Assembly: GCA_902627805.1 (NCBI GenBank)
Contig: CACOKN010000001.1
Location: 62,001 to 126,000 of the forward strand
DNA: 64,000 nt
Direction of reading: 5' to 3'
Origin: an uncultured Pelagibacteraceae bacterium
Lineage (GTDB): Bacteria; Pseudomonadota; Alphaproteobacteria; Pelagibacterales; Pelagibacteraceae
Both the position numbers and the translations under genes were made by a program. The notes beneath the pieces were generated by a model. That model made no database searches and was not told the DNA's origin. It saw only the letters and a list, made by a program, of their open reading frames with translations. Every line of letters starts with the position of its first letter. Positions within the stretch are counted from its first letter, which is position 1. Of this stretch, positions 1-8,478 are shown in pieces.

Positions 1-1060
1 CAATACTATTTAAACCACAGCATACAAAAAAATTTTTGATCTCTGGCACTTCTCCTAATAATGTATTTGTATCAGGAGTAAAAGACTCTGGACCTGAAAA
101 AAATTTTCTAATTCCTGCCTTTTCTAAAACTGGAAATCTTTTAATGGCTGATGCTAAATAGGGCTCAAAATGCTCAAAATTTTCTTGAAATTCACCAAAA
201 GAAAAGTCTTCTGGAACTTTGTTTGTTTTATCCCAGGCAGGAATTGAATGTCCTTCAAATATACCAACTAGTATCTTTCCAGCGTCTTCTTTAATATATG
301 TTCTGTTATCAAAATCTCTCACTACTGGTAAAGTTTTTGATAAATTTTCTATTGGCTCTGTTATTATATAAAAATGCTCCGCTGGATAAAGCGGTATACT
401 TACTCCAGCTTTTTCTCCTATTTGTCTTGACCACATTCCTGAGGCTAAAACAATATATTCACAATCAATTTTTTGACCATTTACTTTTACACCAGAAATT
501 TTTCCATCTTTAGTCAAAACTTCCTCAACCGGTGACTTCTCAAAAATTTGTGCACCCTCTTGTCTTGCTGCTTTAGCTAACATGTGAGTTACTCCTGAGG
601 GATCAGCTGCACCATCACCTGGCATTAAAATTCCACCAATAACATTTTCGGTATTTACAATTGGATAATCTTTTTTAATTTGATTTTTATCTAAAATTCT
701 TACATCAACATCATAAAGCTGAGCTGTTGTTGCTTGTCTTTGTAGTTCTTGCCATCTACCTTTTGTTTCCGCTATTGAAAGAGCGCCGTTTAATCTTAAT
801 CCAGCTGAATGATCAACTTTTTTCTCAAGCTCTTTATATAAATCTAATGTGTATTTTCTAATTTTAGTAATTGCTGCTGAAGGACCTAATTGACTAACAA
901 GTCCTGCTGCATGCCAAGTTGTGCCTGATGTTAATTGATCTCTCTCTAAGAGAACTGTGTCTTTCCATCCAAATTTAGCTAAATGATAAGCAACAGAGCA
1001 ACCTACCACTCCACCTCCTATCACAACAACTTTGGTGCTACTTGGAAGTTTTTTTTCCAT
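1..1060 (-). CDS. FAD-dependent oxidoreductase, dimethylglycine/sarcosine dehydrogenase family (3' end beyond window)
   Basis: About 353 residues are visible and the frame is still open at the window edge, so the C-terminus is missing. The N-terminus has a Rossmann motif (VVVIGGGVVGCSVAYHLAK), followed by TSGTTWHAAGL, whose His is the covalent-flavin position in the dimethylglycine dehydrogenase family. The visible end (FFVCCGLNSI) matches the conserved end of the DAO fold, so a GcvT-like C-terminal half probably lies outside. It begins 4 nt after the alanine dehydrogenase stop and is third in a minus-strand operon with an omega-amino acid aminotransferase. By family it oxidatively demethylates an N-methyl amine. 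The neighbours suggest an N-methylated sulfonate such as N-methyltaurine, but that is inference; dimethylglycine or sarcosine are equally possible from sequence alone. Confidence 0.85.
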   Translation of the reverse strand, partial: MEKKLPSSTKVVVIGGGVVGCSVAYHLAKFGWKDTVLLERDQLTSGTTWHAAGLVSQLGPSAAITKIRKYTLDLYKELEKKVDHSAGLRLNGALSIAETKGRWQELQRQATTAQLYDVDVRILDKNQIKKDYPIVNTENVIGGILMPGDGAADPSGVTHMLAKAARQEGAQIFEKSPVEEVLTKDGKISGVKVNGQKIDCEYIVLASGMWSRQIGEKAGVSIPLYPAEHFYIITEPIENLSKTLPVVRDFDNRTYIKEDAGKILVGIFEGHSIPAWDKTNKVPEDFSFGEFQENFEHFEPYLASAIKRFPVLEKAGIRKFFSGPESFTPDTNTLLGEVPEIKNFFVCCGLNSI

Positions 1061-1064
1061 TTAA

Positions 1065-2183
1065 TTAATTTCTGATTGCTTCTCCTGGATTAACATATTC
1101 ATGTCCAAAAACATCTGCAACCGCTTTATAAGTCACATGACCCTTGTGAACATTTAGTCCCGCTAGAAAGTTTTTATCTTCACCAAGAGCTTTTTGATAA
1201 CCTTTGTTAGCTAATTTTACCAAATATGGAAGTGTTGCTTTATTTAATGCGATAGTTGACGTTCTTGGAACTCCACCTGGCATATTAGCTACACAATAAT
1301 GAATAACATTATCCACTATAAAAGTTGGATCATTAAAAGTTGTAGGTTTACTTGTTTCTACACACCCACCTTGATCGATTGCAACATCAACAATTACAGA
1401 GCCTCTTTTCATTAATTTAAGCATATCTTTAGTAACCAACTTTGGCGCCTCTGCACCAGGAATTAAAACTCCACCCACAATTAAATCAGCTTCAGCCACT
1501 AACTTTTTTAAGTCTATCTTGTCACTTTGTTCTGGAATAATTTTATCTCCAAACATTTCGACTAATTGTTTTAATCTTGCCTCTGATTTATCGACAACAT
1601 GAACTTTTGCCTTCATACCAGTTGCAATAGTTGCTGCATTCTCACCAACAACTCCTCCACCTAAAATCAAAACATTAGCTGGTTCTCCACCAGGAGCACC
1701 TCCAAGTAATATTCCTCTGCCCTTTTGATTTTTTTCTAAACAATGTGCTCCAGCCTGGACAGACATACGACCTGCTACAGCACTCATAGGAGCAAGCAAT
1801 GGAAGTCGACCATTATCATCTGTTACAGTTTCATAAGCAATATTTATACTTTTTGTTTTTACTAAACCCTCAGTTAATTCTTTTGCTGCAGCTAAGTGAA
1901 GATAAGTGTAAACAATTTGATTTTCTCTAATCATTTCAACTTCGACTTTTTGGGGTTCTTTAACTTTGACAATTATCTCAGCATCATTAAAAATGTCTGA
2001 AGCTTGTTCCACTATTTTCGCACCAGATTTTTTATATTGATCATTATCAAAACCAGCTTCAAAACCACCATTATTTTCCACTAAAACTTCATGGCCTTCT
2101 GAGACAAGAGTTTTTACACTCTCAGGGGTTAAACCAATTCTATTTTCTTGAGGTTTTATTTCTTTAGGTACACCAATTTTCAT
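1065..2183 (-). CDS. ald: Alanine dehydrogenase
   Basis: This 372-residue protein is full length for NAD-dependent alanine dehydrogenase, which deaminates L-alanine to pyruvate, NH3 and NADH in the cytoplasm. It has the N-terminal signature IGVPKEIKPQENR with Arg15, the catalytic Lys75 in KVKEP, His96 in YLHLA and an NAD-binding Rossmann stretch near residues 172-198 (LILGGGVVGENAA). It lies 9 nt downstream of a pyruvate-dependent aminotransferase. In known taurine degradation Ald regenerates the pyruvate acceptor and releases the amino nitrogen as ammonium, so this pair is functionally coherent. Family identification is secure; the link to taurine is from context. Confidence 0.95.
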   Translation of the reverse strand: MKIGVPKEIKPQENRIGLTPESVKTLVSEGHEVLVENNGGFEAGFDNDQYKKSGAKIVEQASDIFNDAEIIVKVKEPQKVEVEMIRENQIVYTYLHLAAAKELTEGLVKTKSINIAYETVTDDNGRLPLLAPMSAVAGRMSVQAGAHCLEKNQKGRGILLGGAPGGEPANVLILGGGVVGENAATIATGMKAKVHVVDKSEARLKQLVEMFGDKIIPEQSDKIDLKKLVAEADLIVGGVLIPGAEAPKLVTKDMLKLMKRGSVIVDVAIDQGGCVETSKPTTFNDPTFIVDNVIHYCVANMPGGVPRTSTIALNKATLPYLVKLANKGYQKALGEDKNFLAGLNVHKGHVTYKAVADVFGHEYVNPGEAIRN

Positions 2184-2192
2184 TGACGAAAT

Positions 2193-3539
2193 TTAGTTCT
2201 TTTTACTTTTTGCGTAATTGGTAATTCCAGTTCTAAGTTTATCAATTATTTCATCAATATGTTTTTTTTCACAAATAAACATTGGTGCTATAATTAAACA
2301 ATCACCTGTAGCTTTGAAATTTACGCCAGCATCATAACAATGTTTAAAAGTAGCCAAACCTGCTTTTCCAGGTCTTCCATCCATTTTGATATCAATACCA
2401 CCCATCATTCCATAGCCTCTTATATTGTCAACTACATCAATATCCTTTAGTGAAAATAATCCTTCTTGAAAATACGGAGCAAGTTCTTTTGCTCTATTAA
2501 AAATATCATCCTTTTCAAAAATATCCTGCACAGCTAATGCTGCAGCAACTGAAACTGGAATACCTGAATACGTATATCCGTGAAATAATTCTATTGCACC
2601 TTTTGGAGAATTATCCATCACCGCATCATAAATTTCTTCCTTACAGGCAACAACACCAAATGGAACAATTCCATTAGTTGTTGCTTTCGCCATCGTCATT
2701 ATATCTGGAGTTACTCCAAACTCTTGTGCTCCAAAAGCCGACCCTGTTCTTCCCCAACCAGTAATAACTTCATCAAAAATTAATAAAATATTATGTTTAT
2801 CACAAAGTTCTCTTAGTCTTTGTAAATACCCAACTGGTGGAACTAAAGTTCCTGTTGAGCCAGCAATAGGTTCAACAATGCAAGCTGCTATATTTTCAGA
2901 ACCAAAATTAGTACAAATTCTCTCAAGGTCATTTGCAATCTCAGCTCCTGTCTCAGGTTGGCCTGATATAAACTTATGTTCATCTAAATGTGTGTGTCTC
3001 ATATGAACAACACCTGGCATAAGTACGCTTGCATATGCTTTGACATTATTAATCATGCCACCTACTGATGTTGCTCCTATATTCATTCCGTGATACGCAC
3101 GCTCTCTTCCGACAAATCTAAATCTTTGTCCCTCACCTCTTGCTTTATGGTAAGCGATACTAATTTTTATAGCAGTTTCAACCGCAGTAGATCCACATAT
3201 CGTATAAAAAATTTTATTCAAATTTCCTGGCGTATGTTTTGAAATTCTGGTTGCTAATTCAAATGAGCCACCAAATCCTTGTTGAAATGGTTGGCAATAA
3301 TCTAAAGTATTTAATTGATTTGTTATTGCTTCAATAATTTCTTTTCTTCCGTGACCTAAGGGATTGCAAAATAATCCAGAGCTAGCATCTATTTGTGTTT
3401 TGCCATGATGATTTTTTAAATAAACACCTTTAGCTTCAACAATTAATTTTGGATTTTCCTTAAAATCCTTATTGGATGTAAAAGGCATCCAATGTTCATT
3501 GAGTGAATTAGGTACTGAGGTTCTTTTTTCTGAGCTCAT
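2193..3539 (-). CDS. tpa: Class III omega-amino acid:pyruvate aminotransferase, probable taurine-pyruvate aminotransferase
   Basis: This 448-residue PLP enzyme has the N-terminal HWMPF of omega-amino acid:pyruvate aminotransferases, the cofactor aspartate in LLIFDEVITGWGRTG (Asp256) and the Schiff-base lysine in MTMAKATTNG (Lys285). It is first in a three-gene minus-strand operon with ald and diverges from tauABC across 175 bp. The expected reaction is taurine + pyruvate to sulfoacetaldehyde + alanine, with Ald recycling the alanine. The symbol rests on context: beta-alanine, hypotaurine or other omega-amines cannot be excluded from sequence, because this family is broad in specificity. Confidence 0.75.
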   Translation of the reverse strand: MSSEKRTSVPNSLNEHWMPFTSNKDFKENPKLIVEAKGVYLKNHHGKTQIDASSGLFCNPLGHGRKEIIEAITNQLNTLDYCQPFQQGFGGSFELATRISKHTPGNLNKIFYTICGSTAVETAIKISIAYHKARGEGQRFRFVGRERAYHGMNIGATSVGGMINNVKAYASVLMPGVVHMRHTHLDEHKFISGQPETGAEIANDLERICTNFGSENIAACIVEPIAGSTGTLVPPVGYLQRLRELCDKHNILLIFDEVITGWGRTGSAFGAQEFGVTPDIMTMAKATTNGIVPFGVVACKEEIYDAVMDNSPKGAIELFHGYTYSGIPVSVAAALAVQDIFEKDDIFNRAKELAPYFQEGLFSLKDIDVVDNIRGYGMMGGIDIKMDGRPGKAGLATFKHCYDAGVNFKATGDCLIIAPMFICEKKHIDEIIDKLRTGITNYAKSKKN

Positions 3540-3611
3540 TATTTAATTTAAAATGTTTAATAGTTAAATCCATAGACTAATTAAGTGAAATTAACCACCA
3601 AAATAATTGTC

Positions 3612-3626
3612 ACAACTAAGAGTTGT
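3612..3626. promoter_or_regulatory. Inverted repeat between divergent tpa and tauA
   Basis: A perfect palindrome with 6-bp arms and a 3-bp spacer (ACAACT-AAG-AGTTGT) lies 73 bp upstream of the aminotransferase start and 89 bp upstream of tauA, in the only spacer of this region able to hold both promoters. It could be an operator for a regulator controlling both directions. No regulator gene lies nearby and I know no matching consensus, so this is a positional inference. Confidence 0.35.
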
Positions 3627-3714
3627 ATAACTTTAATGATCATTTTTTTGTTTTACATATAGGTCAAATTAATCTTAAAATTGAAACATATAAATAAACA
3701 ATGAAGAGGCATAA

Positions 3715-4656
3715 ATGAAAAAAATAATTAGTTTTATTCTTGGATGTTTTGTAGCTCTTAATCTTTCAATATCTGTTGCAAATTCAGCAGCTAATGAAGT
3801 TAGAGTTGCTTACTTCTTAGAGTGGCCAAGTCCAAATCTAGAGGACATGATGAAGAAAAACTTCGCAAAAGCTCTAGGTGTTCCTGTAAAGTGGACAAAC
3901 TTTACTAATGGTGGTGCTATGACCGATGCGATGTTAGCTGGAGATATTGATATCTCTTATTCTCAAGGTTTAGTTCCATTTATTAACGCTGTAAAATCTA
4001 AAGCACCTATCAAGTTAGTTGATATTGCTATGGAATACGGAATGGGAGGAACAACTTGTGTTACTTCTAATGCATCTGGAATTACAAAAGCCAATGCAAC
4101 CGAGTTAGAAGGTAAAAAAGTTGCTGTTCCACTTGGAACAATGGCTGAATACGTTTTTGATGAAAGTATGAAAGTTGTTGGAGCGGATAGAAAAAAAATG
4201 GATATCATTCAAATGGACCCCGAAGAAGGTGCTGCTGCATTAGTAAGTGGTGATGTTGTAATGGCATGTTTATTTGGTGGTAATTCTATTAAAGCTGCTA
4301 CTGCAGTTGGATCTAGATTACTTACAGTTCAAGAAGCTAGAGATGCAGGTATCCTAGGGATTGATATTACTTCTGTAACTACAAAGTTTATGAAGGAAAA
4401 CCCAGGAATGTTAAGAACTTTCATCGAGGTAACTCATGAAGCTAATGCAAGATATAGAGCTGGAAAAAGCGATATGAATTCAATGTCAAAAGCTTCAGAA
4501 ATGAAAATTCCTGACATGAAAGAAACTTTAAGCGGTTTCAAATTTCTTACTCCAGAAGAAACAAAAAGTTCAATGGAAAGTGGAAATCTTGATGCATTCT
4601 TAAAAGGAATGGGAACACCAAGAGGAAACGTAGATACAAGTTTCTTACCTTTATAA
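3715..4656 (+). CDS. tauA: Periplasmic substrate-binding protein of a taurine-type ABC transporter
   Basis: This 313-residue protein has a clear Sec signal peptide (charged MKK, a hydrophobic stretch, probable cleavage near Ala25). The mature part has the TauA/NMT1 fold pattern: LEWPSPN near the start, GDIDISYSQG, then LEGKKVAVPLGTMAEYV and a lobe rich in Gly/Ala (EEGAAALVSGDVVMAC). It delivers substrate to TauBC. A strong hairpin terminator follows its stop, which fits the usual excess of binding protein over transporter. Taurine is the likely substrate because an aminotransferase/ald pair diverges from it, but the family also binds other small sulfonates and nitrogen compounds. Confidence 0.85.
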   Translation: MKKIISFILGCFVALNLSISVANSAANEVRVAYFLEWPSPNLEDMMKKNFAKALGVPVKWTNFTNGGAMTDAMLAGDIDISYSQGLVPFINAVKSKAPIKLVDIAMEYGMGGTTCVTSNASGITKANATELEGKKVAVPLGTMAEYVFDESMKVVGADRKKMDIIQMDPEEGAAALVSGDVVMACLFGGNSIKAATAVGSRLLTVQEARDAGILGIDITSVTTKFMKENPGMLRTFIEVTHEANARYRAGKSDMNSMSKASEMKIPDMKETLSGFKFLTPEETKSSMESGNLDAFLKGMGTPRGNVDTSFLPL

Positions 4657-4678
4657 TATAAAGGTAATTAAAATTTAA

Positions 4679-4720
4679 ATAGGCGCCAATTTTTTATTAA
4701 ATTGGTGCCTATTTTTTTAT
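4679..4720 (+). terminator. Rho-independent terminator/attenuator between tauA and tauB
   Basis: A 13-bp stem (arms ATAGGCGCCAATT and AATTGGTGCCTAT, one G-U pair) with an 8-nt loop is followed by a T-rich run. It begins 22 nt after the tauA stop and ends 26 nt before tauB. Because tauB has little room for its own promoter, partial readthrough is likely, which would lower transporter relative to binding-protein expression. Confidence 0.85.
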
Positions 4721-4746
4721 TATAAACTCTAATATAAAGTGAACAA

Positions 4747-5544
4747 ATGAGTGATCTAGTTTCTCAAAATCTTAATATGATTTTCAAAACTCCCAAAGGA
4801 GAAACTGTTCACGCTTTGAAAGATTTAAACTTTACTCTCAAAAAAGGTGAGCTCTTAACAGTGCTTGGTCCCTCAGGTTGTGGAAAAACAACTTTATTGA
4901 ATATCACTGCAGGATTTATCAGACCAACCTCTGGAAGTATTACTCTAAATGAAAAAGAAATAGACGGGCCTGGCGTTGAAAGAGGAATGGTTTTTCAACA
5001 AGGTGCTTTGTTTGAATGGTTAACAGTTGCTGAAAATGTCAACTTTGGATTAAGAATGAAAAAAAAGGATCCCATTGAAACTCAAAAAAAAGTTGATGAA
5101 TGGTTAGAAATAGTTGGTTTAAAAGGTTTTGGTAATACCCCAACCTATCAACTTTCTGGTGGTATGCAGCAAAGAGTAGCGCTTGCAAGATGTTTAATTA
5201 ATGATCCTGATCTAATTTTAATGGATGAACCTTTGGGAGCACTTGATGCATTAACTAGAGAAAAAATGCAGTCTTTGGTTTTAAAGATTTGGAAAGAAAC
5301 AGGAAAAACTATTATCTTAATTACTCACTCAGTTGAGGAAGCTTTATTGCTAGGTGAGAGACTATATGTAATGGCACCTCGACCCGGTCGAATTCATAAA
5401 GAATACAATCTTCCATTTGCTTCAATGGGACTAAAGGAAGATCTAAGAGAAATAAAAAAGAATAAGGACTTTTCTGAAAAACGAGAAGAAATATTAGAGA
5501 TGATTTGGAATATGGAAGAAGAAATTATGGGGAAAGAAAATTAA
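4747..5544 (+). CDS. tauB: ABC transporter ATP-binding protein, taurine type
   Basis: This 265-residue ATPase has a complete nucleotide-binding domain: Walker A GPSGCGKTT (41-49), signature LSGGMQQR (136-143), Walker B LILMDEP (156-162), the D-loop GALDALTR and a switch histidine in LITHSVEEA. Residue spacing and the VMAPRPGRI segment match the TauB/SsuB/NrtD group. It powers import by the permease whose gene starts immediately after its stop (5545). Part of the tauABC operon. Confidence 0.9.
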   Translation: MSDLVSQNLNMIFKTPKGETVHALKDLNFTLKKGELLTVLGPSGCGKTTLLNITAGFIRPTSGSITLNEKEIDGPGVERGMVFQQGALFEWLTVAENVNFGLRMKKKDPIETQKKVDEWLEIVGLKGFGNTPTYQLSGGMQQRVALARCLINDPDLILMDEPLGALDALTREKMQSLVLKIWKETGKTIILITHSVEEALLLGERLYVMAPRPGRIHKEYNLPFASMGLKEDLREIKKNKDFSEKREEILEMIWNMEEEIMGKEN

Positions 5545-7470
5545 ATGTTAACTCAAATAGTCACCTTTTTAATTTTTTTTGCTGTTATTGGCTGTATTCT
5601 CTATGGAAGAAGATTAATCAAAACTGAAAAGGTTGATGCTGTATTTGGAAATCCTGAAAGAGCAAGAGGTGGTACTCACTGGATTATAGTAGGAAGTAGC
5701 TTTCTACTATTAATATGGCTTTACTATTCTTGGGATATTGCAAAAGGTTTTTACCCAAAATCGGCTAATGAACTTTGCCAAGTAGCAAAAGTTAACGACT
5801 CTTTATTGGGTTTAAAATATCAATTTCCAATTGAGGAAAGAGAATTTAAAAGTACCGCTCAAATTAAAAAAGAAAATAAAAATCTTAAAGCAACTTTAAA
5901 TGAAATCAAATTTTCTGAAGATCTTAACTTACGACAAAAAACAGATCTTACAGAATTTATCAACAAAACTATTCAACTAATTCCTTTATTAACTAATGAA
6001 GATTTAATTGAAAATGATACGAAATCTAAAATAAATGACATTACTGGTAAGATTAACTTATTAACTGAAAATTTTAGAAAACCTGAATATCCTTTTGAAA
6101 CGGAACAAGAAGCTAATGAAAGACTTAAGGCAGTTAGTGAACAAGGAGATTGGGGAATTATAAAGGTCCAGTCTGGAACTGGTTCAATAGAAAATACTAT
6201 CGAGGTACCTTTGGTTCCGGAGACAAAAAGAGGTTTAAAATTTGATGCTGCTGCAAAAGAATTACAAATTATTAGTGATGAATTTTTTAAGTTAAGAAAT
6301 CATAATCCACAATTTAAAGACAAAATAAAAGAGCTTAAAGATGAGATAAAGGAATATAGAAAAAATTTAGATGATACTCAAGAAGTAGCTTCAACTTACG
6401 CCAAAGATATTGTTAAAATTGCAAGACGAATAGAATTTGCAAGTATATATCCTCCAAATGCACTTAATGAAATGCAAAACGCAATCATTAATTTTGATAT
6501 TGCACAAAAAGAAGCTCAAGGTGGATTGAGATTTGTAGATATATTTTTATTCCCAGCAGGAACCATTGTTGCAAGTGGACCAAGCTGCTCGGAACAAGGA
6601 TCTGGTAGATGGCTACCTAAGCCGTCAGATACATTTGATAAGTTCATGCTTATGCTTAAACCTAGTGTAGGTTATAAAGAAATTCCTCTCCTATGGATAG
6701 AACTGGTTGATGTTAGTAAAATGATTGGTTTCATTTTACCAGATTGGATTGCTGATATTTTACCCGGTGAATACCCAGTTCATACTCAAGATGGAGTCGT
6801 CAAACAAAATTTTAAAGGCCAAGTTTTAAAATTAGTTACTGGAGACTTTAAGTTATTTAAAGTGCCAGTGCCTTATGGTCATATCTGGGATTCTTTTTTA
6901 AGAGTATTTTTAGGATTAGTTTTTGGAATATTGATTGGTGTGCCACTTGGATTATTTATGGGATTAAATAGATTTGCCAAAGGTTTCTTTGATCCGTTAA
7001 TTGAGCTTTATAGACCTGTTCCCCCTCTAGCTTGGGCTCCTTTAATCATTTCAGTTTTAGGAATTGATAATACTGGAAAAGTTTTCTTGTTATTTATGGT
7101 CTCATTATCAATCATGATTATTTCTGCAAGAGCTGGTGCCTCTGGAACCCAGTTATCAAAAATTCACGCAGCTCACTCACTTGGTGCATCCAAAAAACAA
7201 ATTTTAAGATATGTAATTTTTCCAAATTCTTTACCAGAAATACTTACAGGGATAAGAGTTGCGGTAGGAATGTGTTGGGGAACTTTAGTTGCAGCTGAGT
7301 TTTTAGCTGGAACAACTGGCATAGGATTTGTTGAAAACGTTGCTAAAAAATATTTTCAATATGAAGTTATTTGGATCACTATATTTATAATGGGAATGCT
7401 GGGTTTATTATTTGATGTCACTTTGAGAAAAATAATAGACAAAACAATTCCATGGCGTGGAAAAGGCTAA
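5545..7470 (+). CDS. tauC: ABC transporter permease, taurine type, with large N-terminal extension
   Basis: At 641 residues this is more than twice the usual 250-280 of a TauC/SsuC permease. The last ~200 residues (about 443-640) form the standard BPD permease, including the EAA-like loop (AHSLGASKKQILRYVIFPNSLPEILTG, given here in part as SLGASKKQILRYVIFP). Ahead of it are a membrane helix at about 3-21, another at about 46-63, and some 370 residues that are mostly charged and helix-forming, with coiled-coil-like stretches near 100-170 and 235-290, plus a hydrophobic patch near 330-350. The extension lies in one continuous frame with no sign of a frameshift. Its role is unknown; it may be a periplasmic or cytoplasmic accessory domain fused to the pore. 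Confidence 0.85.
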   Translation: MLTQIVTFLIFFAVIGCILYGRRLIKTEKVDAVFGNPERARGGTHWIIVGSSFLLLIWLYYSWDIAKGFYPKSANELCQVAKVNDSLLGLKYQFPIEEREFKSTAQIKKENKNLKATLNEIKFSEDLNLRQKTDLTEFINKTIQLIPLLTNEDLIENDTKSKINDITGKINLLTENFRKPEYPFETEQEANERLKAVSEQGDWGIIKVQSGTGSIENTIEVPLVPETKRGLKFDAAAKELQIISDEFFKLRNHNPQFKDKIKELKDEIKEYRKNLDDTQEVASTYAKDIVKIARRIEFASIYPPNALNEMQNAIINFDIAQKEAQGGLRFVDIFLFPAGTIVASGPSCSEQGSGRWLPKPSDTFDKFMLMLKPSVGYKEIPLLWIELVDVSKMIGFILPDWIADILPGEYPVHTQDGVVKQNFKGQVLKLVTGDFKLFKVPVPYGHIWDSFLRVFLGLVFGILIGVPLGLFMGLNRFAKGFFDPLIELYRPVPPLAWAPLIISVLGIDNTGKVFLLFMVSLSIMIISARAGASGTQLSKIHAAHSLGASKKQILRYVIFPNSLPEILTGIRVAVGMCWGTLVAAEFLAGTTGIGFVENVAKKYFQYEVIWITIFIMGMLGLLFDVTLRKIIDKTIPWRGKG

Positions 7471-8476
7471 TTTGAAAAAAGAAAATCTTAAAAGAGAAGT
7501 TGTCAAAATTTTTAAAAATCATGGGTTAAACAACTCTCATGCTGTTATTTCAGCAGATGCCTTGATTAATGCCGAGTTAGTTGGTGCTTATGGTCATGGT
7601 CTTTCAAGATTAAGAATGTATTGTGAACGAATATCTAAAAAAGTTATTAATCCAAAACCTAAAATAAAAGTAAAAAATATATCTCAATCAATCGCTCATA
7701 TTGATGCTGATAATAGTATTGGTTTTGTTGCGGCAGATCTTGCAATTAAAAAAGCAATAGAATGTGCCAGAAAAACAGGTATCGGTTTAGTGGCAGTGAA
7801 AAATAGTGGTCACTATGGATTGTCTGGTTACTACGCTGAACAAGCGGTCAAAAAAAATTTAATCACTATGATTTATACTAATGCGCCACCTGCAATCGCT
7901 CCTTATGGCGCTAAAAAAAGTTTGTTTGGCACTAATCCTATTTGCTTTGGTTCACCAACTGCATCAAAGGTACCATTTATATTAGATACGGCTATTTCAA
8001 AAATTAATAGAGGAAAGATAAGATTTGCGGCTAGAAATAATCAAAAGATACCTGAAGGTGTAGCATTAGATAAATCTGGGAAACCAACTACGGATGCCAA
8101 AAAAGCACTTCATGGAGTACAATTACCTATTGCAGGATTTAGAGGTTCAGGTTTAGCGTGGATGGTGGATATTTTAAGTGGTGTTTTAACTGGAGGAAAT
8201 CATGCAGGTAAAGTTAAGGATCCTTTTGATGATTTTTCAGGTCCACAAAATATTGGACATTTATTTATCACATTTAAAACAAACTTATTTGTCAAAAATT
8301 ATAATTCAAGAATTAAGGGTAATATTAAAACAATTAAAAAGTTACCTAAGATCAAAGGAGTAAAAGAAATAATGTATCCAGGTCAAAATAAAGATAAAAG
8401 GTTTAGAATGAACTTTAAAAAAGAAATCAAATTGTCAAAAATTATTCAAAAAGATTTAGTAGATTTAAAAAAATAA
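7457..8476 (+). CDS. LDH2/MDH2-family dehydrogenase, possible sulfolactate dehydrogenase
   Basis: This 339-residue NAD(P)-dependent 2-hydroxyacid dehydrogenase belongs to the malate/L-lactate (LDH2/MDH2, ComC/SlcC) fold. Markers are YGHGLSRL (His48), NSGHYGLSGYYA (His119), TNAPPAIAPYG, GTNP and the late LPIAGFRGSGLAWMVDILSG. The GTG start at 7457 overlaps tauC by 14 nt; an in-frame TTG at 7472 just after the tauC stop is the alternative. Placed between taurine uptake genes and a phosphate acyltransferase, and near an HpsN-like gene, it may oxidise (R)-sulfolactate to sulfopyruvate as ComC/SlcC do. Malate or ureidoglycolate are alternatives. Confidence 0.75.
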   Translation: MEKANLKKENLKREVVKIFKNHGLNNSHAVISADALINAELVGAYGHGLSRLRMYCERISKKVINPKPKIKVKNISQSIAHIDADNSIGFVAADLAIKKAIECARKTGIGLVAVKNSGHYGLSGYYAEQAVKKNLITMIYTNAPPAIAPYGAKKSLFGTNPICFGSPTASKVPFILDTAISKINRGKIRFAARNNQKIPEGVALDKSGKPTTDAKKALHGVQLPIAGFRGSGLAWMVDILSGVLTGGNHAGKVKDPFDDFSGPQNIGHLFITFKTNLFVKNYNSRIKGNIKTIKKLPKIKGVKEIMYPGQNKDKRFRMNFKKEIKLSKIIQKDLVDLKK

Positions 8477-8478
8477 CC

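Noticed and set aside
3963..4208. 81-codon minus-strand frame inside tauA
   Set aside because: It is antisense to a clear binding-protein domain and has no ribosome site.
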